Source: Monarcha castaneiventris obscurior
Taxonomy: Eukaryota; Chordata; Aves; Passeriformes; Monarchidae
Direction of reading: 5' to 3'
Length of the DNA: 64,000 bases
Assembly (NCBI GenBank): GCA_026261815.1
Contig: JAMPIT010000543.1
Coordinates: 1-64,000 of the forward strand
A program made the translations under genes and the position numbers. This document shows positions 45,485 through 56,791 of the stretch, piece by piece. The number at the start of each line of letters is the position of its first letter. Position 1 is the stretch's first letter. The notes under the pieces were generated by a model, which searched no databases, had not been told where the DNA came from, and saw only the letters and a program-made list of their open reading frames with translations.

Positions 45485-48017
45485 CTACATTCGCTTTTTT
45501 TGTTTTTTCCTATGTCCATATTTACCACATTTAAAGCATTGCCCTCCAGTTAATTCTGCGGCCAGCACTTTCGAGGAGCTCTGTTGTCGTGATTCTGGAT
45601 GATACGCTGCTAAGGTTTTGGAAATGTTTTCATTTTGCGCTTGAAGAATTTTCACAATTTCTTCTCCAAAAATGCTTGCAACATGCTGAGGTGTGCCCAC
45701 TTTGCTACATGCCTCTATCATTTCAGCTACGGTCGGCTGATCGGGCATGGCACTGATGATGCGTTTACATTCTGCGTTCGCGTTTGCGAATGCAAGGCTT
45801 CGTAATAGATGTGGCTTTGCTACTTCATCCGTGACTTGTCTGTCCATAGCTTGCTTGAGGCGATCAACGAATGAGGTAAAAGCTTCAGTAGGACCTTGCT
45901 TTATCTCTGTAAAAATACCTTCTGGGATTCCGACTGGTGGGATTTGCAGAATCGCCTTTTGTGCTGCTTCTTTGATGTCATTAAGCACCTCTCTTGGCAA
46001 AAGCGTTACCTGATCTTCGGGTCTATCGTGAGGTTCATCACCAGCTAATTGCTCTAATGAGATACCTGCATGTGGTCCTCTTGCGTATCTCTGTCTCAAC
46101 TCACGAAGTGCTTTCCTCCATCTTGCATCCCATAGCAGGAGTTGTGCATCTGTTAAAATTGTTGAAGCAAGATTTCTGCAGTCGAAAGGTACCATGTCAT
46201 GGTTGTTAAATGTGCTTCTTAAAAATTGTTTGAAATATGGGCTTCCCAGTCCATGATTTTTCACTGCATCCATTAAATCTTTGATGACTTGATGCTCCAA
46301 TGGTCGCCATGTAGGAGGGTTATTTCTAGAATATGTAACTGGCATTACAATGCTATCTGTGTCTGCCATATCAAAGTCTCTATCTTTGAGACCTTTCTTC
46401 CTAATGCTTGACCAATCTGTTGTAACAGATGTATCTCTTGAAACAGATTTGTCAGGTGAAATCAAATCCTTAAGAAAATCCTGTGGACTAGCAGCTTGAT
46501 AGTATGCAGAGTCTTCTTGACCAAAGGATCCCTGCATGTTATCATCCCCCCGCCTCTTGTCCGAGGAACAGGGGAGGTATCCTGTGGTTGGGCACCGTCA
46601 GGAGGGGGGTAGGGAGTGGCTGACACCGCTGTCACAGGTGGCTTTAATGTAGAAGTTGAGGGAGCAGGTGCAATGGAGGTGGGTGGGATGGTGCCACCAT
46701 GCGGGATGCTTGTAGGTTGGGGACCCGGTGCTGCAACCTGGTGAGGGATGATGTCCCTCGCACATTCCATTAGGCGGAGAAGGAAAGGACGCATGAAGTC
46801 ATCTGGGAATAGAGAGCGAAGCATGGAGGATGTGGGATGAGTTGGCTGATGACCTGGAACTTGAGGCCTGAAGGAAGATTGAGAGGGTACAGGAATGCCT
46901 TCAGAAGCTGTAATTGTAACCATACCCTCAGAACTCAGGTCATGGACAGGAACATGACGTTGAAAAAGTCCCAGAAAATCTCCAAATTGTCCCAAAAAAG
47001 GTTGAAAGGAATGTGCTGTAAATGATGTGTCTCGAGCCGAGACAGGGGCTGCTGGCTTTTGATCCTGCTGTTCTGGAGGTGGGGTTAAAAAAGACTGAGA
47101 CCAGTCCTGTGGCTGAGCTTGGGGCTGGATAGTGGCAGCTGGGTATGTTGTTCCAGTATCAGGGACCATGTATGTTGTTTGAGAAAGGGTGGCTGTAGGT
47201 GGCATTTTCTCGAGTAGTGATGGAATGCCCGGTTGCAGTGAAGGAGCAGCTGCTGGCAATTCGTGGGTATAAGCTGAGGCTTGCTGTGGTGATGAAAAAA
47301 CATCCAAAGCCGAGGCAGGGGCCGTGCCCATCGCAGCAGTTGAAGGCGTCTGTGCAGTTGCAGGTGGAAGTGGTGCAAGCGGCGGAGGCGGTGCAGACGC
47401 TGCGCTGCCCGTAGGCAGCTGCAGCAGTGCCGCAGCATCAGGCAGGGGCGGGGCAGGGCCGGCAGCAGGCACGCTGGGCCCGGGTGCCGGGGGCTGGGCT
47501 GGCCGGGAACCAGGGGCGTGGCTGGGGCTCAGAGCTGGAGCGGGGGCGGGGGGCTGGGTTGCCTGGGAGACGGAGGGGAGGGTGGAGCCGAGAGAACAAG
47601 AACTTCAGGGGACTGGACTAGGGTTTGGGTGCCTAGACTCGTATCTGGGGGCGGGGAGGTCGGAAGGGGCTTTTTAAAAGGTTCAAAGGAAGGTACTGAA
47701 ATGGGACCCAATCCTTTTTCAGCAAAAGTAGGATCCTGGGACCACCTAATTGTCTCAAAAATGACGCGTGCTGGCGAGAGAAGGTGCACAGGTGCATCAT
47801 CCCTTTGCAAAGTTGTTACATGGTATAAGACAGCATTTACGCGTTCCCAAAAGGCTGGATCATATATATCTCCCAAGACTGTGTTTGGAAACTCTTTTTT
47901 AACCCAGGATAGCAAACTCAGCAGGTCTTGTCTAGAGATTTTTAAGGGATGTGTTTTTACCAGAGACTCTAAACTATCAACTGCCGTTGTCTCTGTGTGT
48001 GATAACGCCCCTCCCAT
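45485..48017 (-). pseudogene. gag of provirus A
   Basis: It starts MGGALSHTE at 48017, with a myristoylation glycine. A matrix domain reads to a stop at 47529. A proline-rich spacer continues in a second frame (47472-46462), and the capsid in a third (46537-45485). The capsid has a major homology region (IKQGPTEAFTSFVDRL), and a nucleocapsid knuckle begins CFKCGKYGH, but its last cysteine is replaced by a lysine-rich stretch at the deletion junction. Gag forms the particle. Two frame changes and the truncated knuckle make it non-functional, though long open stretches indicate recent decay. Confidence 0.8.
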
Positions 48018-48305
48018 GTTCCTATCGGGGTCTGGTTTTGGACAGCTTACCAGAAAAGATGAAACACACAGGCCGCGTAACTTCCAGGTCCGTGGTCCGT
48101 CCTGCGGCTCACGGTCTCCTTCCTGCCGCCCGTGCACTGACAGCAGAAAATTCCTAGAAGTCACAGGTGACCTTGAGGCTTCTTCTTATCCTCTGGTTTG
48201 CCGGCTGCTGTCCAAAATTTCTTCTCCGGAGTGTTAGATGCTAATTAGAAGAGAACACAGGCAGCCATCTGATAGAGGCCGAACACGGGGCACAAACCGG
48301 TACAC

Positions 48306-48323
48306 GCCGAACACGGGGCACCA
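48306..48323 (-). other. Putative primer-binding site of provirus A
   Basis: On the minus strand TGGTGCCCCGTGTTCGGC lies three bases after the 5' LTR. The first 13 bases fit a methionine (elongator) tRNA end; the rest does not. A near-copy of the motif (GTGCCCCGTGTTCGGC) follows about 25 bases further on. Confidence 0.45.
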
Positions 48324-48326
48324 ATC

Positions 48327-48993
48327 TGACACTGCTAGTGCCATAAATCAGCCTCTCTTGCTGGGAGAGGCCCTTTAAAGTTCTTAAAGTCCTTGCAAGG
48401 AGCTTGATAGACGGACGAGGCAAACTCGCAGTAACTGCTTCTTCGATAGTTGTTTATTCTAGTGTTATCAGCTTAGAAAGACACAGTAGAACAGAACACT
48501 ACAAGAAAAGGCGAGAAAATGGCGAGAGAAAAGGCTGCTTATCAAGATTCCAAGGCCTTTTTATAGGTAAATTATCCAATTAAAAATTGAAACGACAGAT
48601 ATTTTTACTTTTCATCCAATGCTCAGTAAATCACTCCGACACGCAGGCCGGAACTGCGGCATTTTTCATCCAATCATCCTAAAGTACTTTTACTGCAGAA
48701 TATGGAGGACTAGAAGAAGAGAGAAAGAAATATAAACTACAAGGGTTCCTCCATTTTGGAACTTTTACTATTTATCTATTTACTACATTAACAAACCTAA
48801 AACTTCTAAATTCTTCACCCTGTGACATCCTTACATCATATTCTATCACCTAGTTCACATCTGTGTAGATTTTAACTCCTCCCAGATGGTAGGGAGTTTT
48901 CTCCATGGATAAAGGTCAAAAACCATGCTGTCCAGGGGGGTTTTTCTCTCCAAAACAGGCAGAGAAATATTCCCTGCACTCTGGGTTCCCACA
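48327..48993 (-). repeat. 5' LTR of provirus A
   Basis: 667 bp, about 98.5% identical to the 3' LTR by eye. Its outer (right) edge abuts a truncated LTR-B. Confidence 0.85.
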
Positions 48994-49541
48994 CCTGGGA
49001 GTGTCTCTCACTGCTCTCGGCTACCGATCTTCAGGTCTCGCTGGTTATAGAGCAGGCTCATTGCCCACAGAGGCCAGCTGTCTCAGACCCCAAAGTACCG
49101 GGAGTAAAGGAGGCAAGAGATAATTTCTGTATGACAAATCCGCAGGTTTATTCCTCGGATGAACGGGGGTAGAACCACAGATAGAACTAACAGACAGAAC
49201 TAACAGAACGAACTGAACTAACAGAACCCCTAAGGCTCGTACAGCAGATTTTGTACTGGCATAAGTTGGGGAGGAGCAAAGGGTAAAAACCAATAAGATC
49301 ACAATATAACAATATGTGACAAGTGTGACAATAAATCACTGCAGAGCATAGGAGGGAATATAAAGCAACAACCAATAAAAGAGTAACCTGGGGAGAATTT
49401 TCTAGATAGAAAGGAGCGGCTTATTCTGCAGTGCCACCCCCGGACGTTCCCTCGGACTCCAAGTCCCTTGCCTATTGGAGGGCAAGGATATGATGGACAT
49501 CTGCCTGCCAAAGCCCAGTAGTGGGCTGAGCCACTGCAGCA
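48994..49541 (-). repeat. 3' LTR-B, truncated
   Basis: It aligns with 54079-54580, so about 66 bases of the U5 end are missing at the provirus A junction. On the minus strand it starts TGCTGCAGTGG, with AATAAA at about 49150. It is visibly more diverged from 54013-54580 than 17513-18081 is. Confidence 0.75.
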
Positions 49542-49553
49542 TCTCCCCCTTTC
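49542..49553 (-). other. Polypurine tract of provirus B
   Basis: GAAAGGGGGAGA on the minus strand directly before the LTR start TGCTGC. Confidence 0.65.
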
Positions 49554-49797
49554 TTATTTAGTAATTTTTAAAAAACAATGTTTAAAACAAGACAGTGCAA
49601 AAACAATCAAGCTGATAATTAAAACCAACTCAAAAAAGTTTCTAAAGTGGAAGTTTTCCATCTGAAATAAAACATAAACATACAATAGTTTGATTGTTCT
49701 GATAAAATCAAGTCACCCCTATTACCAGGGATGAATCCACTCTATTCCTTTGTTTGTGTGTCTCAGCCTGATAATGCTTGATCCATTTCCCAGGGAT

Positions 49798-51356
49798 CTA
49801 CTTGGGACCCACTGGGGTGCATACACAACCATATCCTCTGCCCCATGTTAGCAGGGGATATGGTCCTTGAACCTTTTGTAACTCAGGGTCTTTGATCAGA
49901 ACAGGTGGCTTTTCCTGTAATTTCAGTTTAATGTACAGGACCCACTCTGTTATTAATAGGGGATCCCTCTGTACCTCATCCCACTGGAAAATCAACCCAT
50001 ACAAATGAGGCATTGACCCCAAAATGATAAACTGAAATGGGAGATTAGGGTCATAACGATGAGCTTGCCTAGATGATAATGCATCTTGTACTTTGATAAT
50101 GGAGTGTCTCGCCTCCGGTGTCAGCTCTCGAGGAGAACTGAGGTTGTTGTTACCTTTCAGAAGGTTGAAAAGTGGTGCCAAGTCCTCAGTAGTTAGTCCG
50201 AGCAGGGGCCTCACCCAATTGTTGGAACCACACAGCTGATGAAGCTCCTGCCAAGTCTTAGGTTTATCAATGATTTTTACTTGTTGTGGTGCAATTGTTC
50301 TCACTGAAACCAGCAGTTCCAAATATTTCCAAGGGCTGGTTCTCTGAATCTTTTCTTCTTGTATTTCGAAACCCTTGGATTGCAAAGCGCCCACCAGCTT
50401 TTGCAACGTTCAGTCCAGGTAATTTTGATTCGGGGAGCAAATTAAAATATCATCCGTATAATGCAGAATGATGGACTTTTCTGCTGCCTTGGGAATCGGG
50501 GACAGGACTTGGGCAATGTACCACTGGCAGATGGTTGGACTATTTTTCATGCCCTGGGGCAACACCTTCCAGTGGTATCGTTGCATGGGAGCTTCCCTGT
50601 TCAAAGAAGGAACAGAGAAGGCAAACCTAGGTGCGTCGGTCGGATGTAGGGGAATCTGAAAGAAATAATCTTTGATGTCTATCCCGGCCAATTTCCAACC
50701 CCTAGGGAGCATAGAGGGAGATGGCATACCTGGTTGCAGGGGTCCCATGTCCTCAATGACTTCATTTATTTTACGCAAATCGTGGAGGATCCGCCACTGG
50801 TTTCTCCCCTTTTTCTTGATGACAAACACCAGGGAGTTCCAGGGACTATCCGAAGGTTCGATGTTCTCCTTCCTTAGCTGCTCATCCACGAGAGCGTGGA
50901 GCGCACTTAATTTTTCTTTATATTTTTCTTTCTTTCTAGAGGCCACTGATCCACCCGAACAGGTGTATCTGTTGCCAATTTAAACACTGGGTGGGGTGCT
51001 CTGCAGTGGCCCCAAGGGAAAATCCCGGGGAATTGATGTGACTTCCATCCAGGTACCCCACTGCAACATGAGATCCCTGCCCCACAGGGTAAAACCGGAA
51101 TTAACAACAAAGGGTCGGATACAGGTACCCGACCTACCGGCCCCTCTATTTGAATTACATCACGGCTCCTCTGGGCTAGTACAGATCCACCTGTGCCCGA
51201 GACGAGGCCATCCTTGGTTTGCAGCTCCCATTGTAATGGCCATTTGGTGGAAGAAATGACCGTTATGTCTGCCCCCGTATCCATCATACCTTGGACTTGG
51301 ACGCTGGAGTTGTTATGCCGGAGGCTGCAGCTGACCGTGGGCTTCTCGTCTCCCAT
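49798..51356 (-). pseudogene. pro-pol remnant of provirus B
   Basis: The protease (51356 onwards) has its catalytic DTGAD at about 51284-51270; the frame then shifts near 51100. Reverse transcriptase (50946-50410) has the first catalytic aspartate in GIDIKDYFFQIPL, LPQGMKNSPT, and the active site YTDD. The thumb and connection continue in another frame from 50406 (NWVRPLLGLTTEDLAPLF). Near 49930 the sequence jumps into an integrase C-terminal segment (GPYPLLTWGRGYGC) and ends. Reverse transcriptase copies viral RNA into DNA. Frame changes, and loss of RNase H and the integrase core, make it defective. Confidence 0.8.
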
Positions 51357-51704
51357 GATCTGAGTACAGAATACTTGAGGAGATGGAGACGCCTCTTGAG
51401 GGTACAGCAGCGCTTGGGCGATTGGGTACTGCTTTGGTAAGAAAAATGGAGGGAAACAACATTTTAAAATGAGGTTAAACTTTCCTTCAGAGTCAGTCTG
51501 GGACTACTTCAACTTCCGGTGGTGTGGTTTCCGTGTTTCCCAGCACAAAAGTTGTTCAATTTCTGACCTCTTTTGAGGTAAGAACTGGTACAGAATAGGT
51601 CTGAGCAATGTTCATGTGGGTACCTTCGCTCAGGTTCCCTGTCAGTCTTTTTGCGGCTCCCTTATTTGTGTGATCGCGCGGGGCCGCTCTGTCGCGCTGG
51701 TTTT

Positions 51705-53528
51705 TCAGTTTCCCAGCTGGCCACTCACTGGACCCGACCCAGCGGTCCTCTGGTGTTCTGTAGGAAAGCCCTTAGAGAGATTGTGAATGGGTGCCGGTGC
51801 GAGACAGTATTTGGCTGAGTGGCCTTTCTTGCCACATCTTTGACATATGAACCTCGGTCGAGGTGCAAAGGCCGGTTTGCTTTTCTCCTCCAACATGGTC
51901 CCTATGAGGGCTCCCCCTCTCTTTTTAAAGGGTTCCGGCTCCATGAGTATCTGCCTCATACAAGCTTCAATCATTTGTTGAACGGTTGGAGGTAGATTAA
52001 ATGGGAGTGCATTAATAATTCTTTTACAAGCATCATTTGCATTGGATCTAGCCAATTCCCTTAACATTTGGTTTTGTAAAATTAGATTGTCAATTTGTTT
52101 AATAATTGCCACCTTCAGCCGATCAGCGAAATCCATAAACATCTCATTAGAAGCTTGTTTAATATTAGTGTAACTGATGGTAATAACAGATTTCGATGGC
52201 AGCATGAGCACTGCCCTCTGTGCCGCCCCCTGCACAACATCCAGGACAGGTTTTGGTATCTGCTGCGCTTGGTCTTGTGGTTTCGCCAATTGATTTTCAC
52301 CAAAAAGGTGATCAAGCATCAGCTGCGCATTATTTGGATCGCGCATCAGCAAGGGTAACTCCCTGTCAGGTGCCTTTTCCACATCAGTTCCCATAGAAGA
52401 AATTCTGATGAGGAAAGGAGGCATGACATTATTTTTTTTATGTCATGGGGGACTAAAACATTAGTGGTAAATGTGGCATTAAAAAGAGTTTTGAAATATT
52501 CACGGTCCTTTCCATGCTGCTTTTGTACCTTGCATAACTCTTTAAGAACTGAATAATCAAGGGGTTTCCATTGCGGATTTTGACCTGTCCAGTTACATTG
52601 CACAGGAGCAGCAAAAGGGTTCTGTCCATACCGTGGGTCGGAATCAAAGATGGCTTCCCTTCCGGTCTCCACACATGGAAGGAGAGTCGTGGGAACCTGG
52701 CTCCCTTTCAGTCTCCCGACCGTGGGAACCAAAATCGAAAGTGAGGTCACATGGGGGAGGAGAAAAGGAGGCGTTACGGTCACTCCCACGACACATCACG
52801 GAGGAGGGGTCTGGAGGGTAGCAGGGGTTAGGGACGGTAAGTTCCAGGGAGCAAAAAAATGGGTTCTGGGGAGAAGGACTCCAGGGATTATGGGAAGAAG
52901 AAGAAGGGATTTTGGCACGCTCAGCCATGCGGCCAGCTCCATTTTGTGGCTTAAAAGTGGCCATCTCGACCATGCGGTCGGCACCATTTTGCAACTCGGG
53001 ATAATTAACTCAGGAAGAGGGACAGGAGAATGGGTTTAGGGAAGGATTTGGGGCAGCATGGCCAGGGCTGTCACGATCAGGGAGCCGAAAAACCCGAGAG
53101 GGGACAGGAGGCGGGTGGCGATCCTGAGCCCGAGGGCATTTTTCTCCTTTCGATTTTTTCGGCTTTGGGGACAAAGGTTTTGGGGAAGAGGGCGTAGGAT
53201 CACGGGGACAGGTAGAACTGGGAGAAGCAGAAACGTTTTCTTTTACTTTCCTCTGTCTTTCTGAAGTGTCTTTAATTCAACTCAAAAGAGGGAAAAACCT
53301 TTTCGCCGAGTTGTCACTACAGCCCTGCAACAAAAGCAATTTTTCTCCAACTGCCTTCCAAAAGGAAATATGTTTAATGTCATCAGGCATGGTTTGAGGA
53401 AAGTAAAAGAAAAGCCAACATATGAACTTTTTCAACAAACCCTTTGAAAAATTAAATCCACCCCCCCTTTAGGGAGTCCCCAACTTGGAGTAAATCTCCT
53501 GCTGAGGTGTCAAGAGTTTGTTTCCCAT
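51705..53528 (-). pseudogene. gag of provirus B
   Basis: The start MGNKLLTPQQ at 53528 (myristoylation glycine) is followed by frame breaks in matrix. Capsid N-terminal sequence is in the frame 52789-52346. The capsid C-terminal part with the major homology region (KQASNEMFMDFADRL) and a complete CCHC knuckle (CQRCGKKGHSAKYC) are in 52424-51705. The frame change near 52430 lies beside a T-rich run. The matrix region is the most decayed. Confidence 0.75.
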
Positions 53529-53994
53529 TTTTAGGTGAATAAAATAAAAAGGCACCACAAAACTCCACCCCGCACCGTGGGTAAAAGGGGAAACAAAATA
53601 AAACTGCCCAGAGACCAGGAAGGAAGGGGCAAGGGCACCGGAGAGGTGATTTATCCTCACAAAAGCGCAGAAACTGCAAAATTTGCCAGTGAAGGCCGTA
53701 AGGGCTCACAAAAGCTGGTCACTGGAAATAAAATCCATGGCATGAGTCTTCTGGGTCCGGACCAATCCTCCTCGAAGAAGAAAATGCAGGAAAAAATGTG
53801 GAGGGTGTCAGTCTGCCCCTCAGATCACCACTCTTTAAAACAGAGCGTGCTGTGACGAGGGGGAAGCGGCAGCCGATGACTTGACTCCTAGCAATGCTGC
53901 CAGGGAAGTCTCTCCAAAAGGACCGTGTTTGTCACGGCAACAGCCCCGCCACAGCAGCGGTTTTGTTGCGGGAGCGGCCCTGTCATGGCAGCGG

Positions 53995-54012
53995 TCCCCA
54001 GTTCGGGCGCCA
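53995..54012 (-). other. Primer-binding site (lysine tRNA type), provirus B
   Basis: TGGCGCCCGAACTGGGGA on the minus strand, directly after the 5' LTR. It is very close to the lysine-3 tRNA primer site of lentiviruses and some betaretroviruses. Confidence 0.75.
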
Positions 54013-54580
54013 CTTCTCGCTTCTCGCGCTGGGGTTGCCTCAGGAGCTCGGTCTCCTGCGCACAGGCGTCAGCGAGCTGCCTGGCAGTATCGCTCACTGC
54101 TCACGGCCACCGGTGTTCGGGTCACGCTGGTAACAGAGCAGGCTCGTTGCCCACAGAGGCCAGCTGTCTCAGACACCAAAGCCCTGGGAGTAAAGGATGT
54201 GAGAGAGGGTTTCTGTATGAATTCCGCAGGTTTATTCCTCGGAGGGGCAGGGACAGAGAACCAACTGATCAGGGTTCATGCAACAGGTTTTATACTGGAG
54301 TAAGTTGGGGAGGAGCAAGGGGTAACAACCAATAGGATCATAATATAACAATACGTGACAAGCATAACAATAAATCATTTTAGAGCATAGGAGGGAATAT
54401 AACGAAGCAACTAATGAGAAAATGACCTGGGGAGAACTTTCTAGATAGAAAGGTGTGTCTTATACTGCAGTGCCACCCTCGGACATCCCATCAGACTCCG
54501 AGTCACTTGCCCATTGGAGGGCGAGAGCGTGATGGGCATCTGCCTGCCAAAGCCCACTAGTGGGCTGAGCCGCCGCAGCA
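54013..54580 (-). repeat. 5' LTR-B
   Basis: 568 bp. On the minus strand it starts TGCTGCGGCGG, has TATAAAA at about 54288 and AATAAA at about 54232, and ends next to the primer site. It is nearly identical to the solo LTR at 17513-18081. Confidence 0.8.
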
Positions 54581-54919
54581 GGGTCCTGCATGCCCCCATG
54601 GGTGCCTGGGCTGGTTCAGTATTAAGTCAGTGACAAAGAGTCAGGAATGGTATTTGCTTGCATTTCTGGCAGGAGCATTTATTGCATCTTCACTGTCGAA
54701 GGGTGTAGAGCCAAATACCAACAGCATGGCTAATTCAGGGCTTTTCCCGGGGCCAGGGGAAGGGCAGGACCAGGGAGCGGGGAGCAATGGGAGAGCTCTG
54801 GGGGAGTGACCAGGCTGACAGACAACCGCGGAATTCAAACTGGGACAGGCCATCCCAAAGAGCAGTGCACCTCGGGGGGAGCCCCTCCAGTCACCCATAC
54901 ACAATACATGTTCATCGGC

Positions 54920-55448
54920 TGCCCCCTCAATCAAACTGGACGGGGGCCAGACAGACGCGTCGTGAGCCAATATTATTTTAATCGTCTCTTAGACTTACTG
55001 AGACATCAGAGATAATACAAGCTCACGTTGCCGGCAGAAACTCCCGTATTTCTTGGTTACAGAGCATTCTTAAAAGTTTTTCAGCCAATAGCAGTTGCTC
55101 TAGAGGTTACAGACAGCTGTTTCAACCAATCTTCTATATTATACGTACATTCTTAACATTTGTTAAGACAATACCTGCTTGTTTTATACCTTATTTAACA
55201 GTGCATAATATTCCATTATTAAGCTTAACTTTATCTTCTCTTGCTAAGCATATTTTTTGCAGCTTCTAAAAGTTCTCTCAGCTAGGCCTAGAACCATGAG
55301 TTTTTGTTCTCGTGTCCTTGTTCTATTTAATTGTATCTTCTTTAATATTTTCTCAGGCGAAGCTGTTTCCTAAAATCTTTCTGCTTTATTCTTAAAACCT
55401 GCTTTTGTTTCTCACCCTTAGAAATCCCTTTTTTATGTATTTCCTACA
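54920..55448 (-). repeat. Solo LTR-E, copy 2
   Basis: Same insertion as 18421-18942, flanked by 54914-54919 and 55449-55454 (six bases, two differences between them). It was inserted before the segmental duplication. Confidence 0.7.
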
Positions 55449-56104
55449 ACCAGCCACCACAACTCCTCCTTTCTGTATTAAACTAAGGGGTCTCCCCTGG
55501 GGATCTCAAAACCCAACATCCCAAAAACTTAACATATACAGAACAACAAAAATTATCATAAGCACCCAAAGCTCAATGTCCCAACAAACCAAACATACAT
55601 ACAACAACAATAACAATTAGAAACACCCTCAAACCAGTATCCTACTAAGTCCTCAGATCTTCCAGAGGATTTTCTCTCTGGGTGCTGGAATGCCTCTGAC
55701 AGGCAGAGGCGAGGTTGAAGCAGCACAGTTTTCTTTGGGCTGCAGCAGAGTTCAAGCATTCATTGCTGGTGGTACCAGGAGCATCCAAGGGACAGCAGGG
55801 TGATAGGTGTTGGATGCTGGACATCATGATGGTGAGTGCAGGCACAGGCTTTGGCAGTTGCTTCTGTTGGGATTTCAAACAGAGTTAAAAATTTGCAATT
55901 TCAAATGGAGGGGGGCCTTTCCCTTCTCGCCTTCTCTTAAAGGTTTGGGGAAAGGGGAATGGCATAAGGGTTGCAGGGATATGGGAACCTGGGGCTAGGG
56001 AAAAGCCTAGCAGAGGGGTGGTGGTAGGGAATATCAACTGTTTGGGAAGTAACAGAATGGGGTAGGATATGGGGAGACACCACAGGTGTCCAACTTAGCC
56101 TTTC

Positions 56105-56791
56105 TCAGTCTTGTTTGCAGTTCTGGTTCTTGGGACTGTGTGTATCTGTTTCTGTTGTGGTCATCAATGCTAATTTGCGTCGTCTTCGCTTCCAGGCCAC
56201 AGATGTTTCATCTTTTGACTGCACTCTGTTCATCTTGGGTCGTGTTATGTCTGCAGCAATGGTGTTTGCTGGGCTGGTGCAGTTTTTCTTTGGCAGCTTC
56301 CAGGTGTCATCTGTGGCTTTTAGCTTTCTCACTCCAGTCCTTTGGTCTTTACACTCAGCACAAGAATCTGAAGAGTCACTGTTTTGCTTCCTTGGCTGCT
56401 GCTTTGCATCCTCTGGCCGTGCCTGCAAGCTGCTCAGGTCTACTGCTTCCTCTACGATGCTTTCGCAGCTTTTTCGGAATAGTCTGAGTCCTACAGCTTG
56501 GCTCCTGCAATCCCCCCTCTTTTTCTGCTTCTCTTGCAGCACAGGAGCAGGAGATGCGGGCAGGGCCAGGGCTGAGGTGAAAGGCAGCACCTGAGCGGGG
56601 TTCTTGCAGCTGGAGGAGCAGGGCAGCAGCGTCCAAGACTTGGCAGCCTCAGGGCATTTAGGAAGCTGTGGCAGAGCCGGCAGAGGCTGGGCGTGGCCCC
56701 GCAGTGCCGCGGCCGTGAGGAAATGGCCAGGGCCGGCCAGTACATTTGGGACCGAGTGTCTCTGTAGGAGCTGGCTCCAGCTCGCTGCCAT
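56105..56791 (-). other. Arginine-rich open frame in provirus D, copy 2
   Basis: 228 codons from MAASWSQLL to a stop. It shares the core DAKQQPRKQNSD, CAECKDQRTG, KATDDTWKLPKKNC and KRRRRK with the copies near 19590 and 41850. The family is unknown. It includes the segment deleted in copy 1. Confidence 0.4.

Larger units (their letters stand above)
42336..48993 (-). mobile_element. Provirus A (class II ERV, young, pol-deleted)
   Basis: Two nearly identical LTRs (42336-43001 and 48327-48993; about 10 substitutions and one indel) bracket, on the minus strand, gag, an RNase H end plus integrase, env and a polypurine tract. Protease and reverse transcriptase are missing: about 60 bases separate the nucleocapsid knuckle from the RNase H tail. 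Low LTR divergence implies recent insertion. No target-site duplication is present, and the two flanks belong to different repeats. Confidence 0.85.
48994..54580 (-). mobile_element. Provirus B (class II ERV, env-less)
   Basis: On the minus strand: 5' LTR 54580-54013, lysine-type primer site, gag, protease, reverse transcriptase, then a jump to the integrase C-terminal end, polypurine tract and 3' LTR. RNase H, most of integrase and env are deleted. The 3' LTR is cut at its U5 end by provirus A. The right flank is LTR-D sequence, at the same site as the solo LTR-B in copy 1. Confidence 0.8.
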
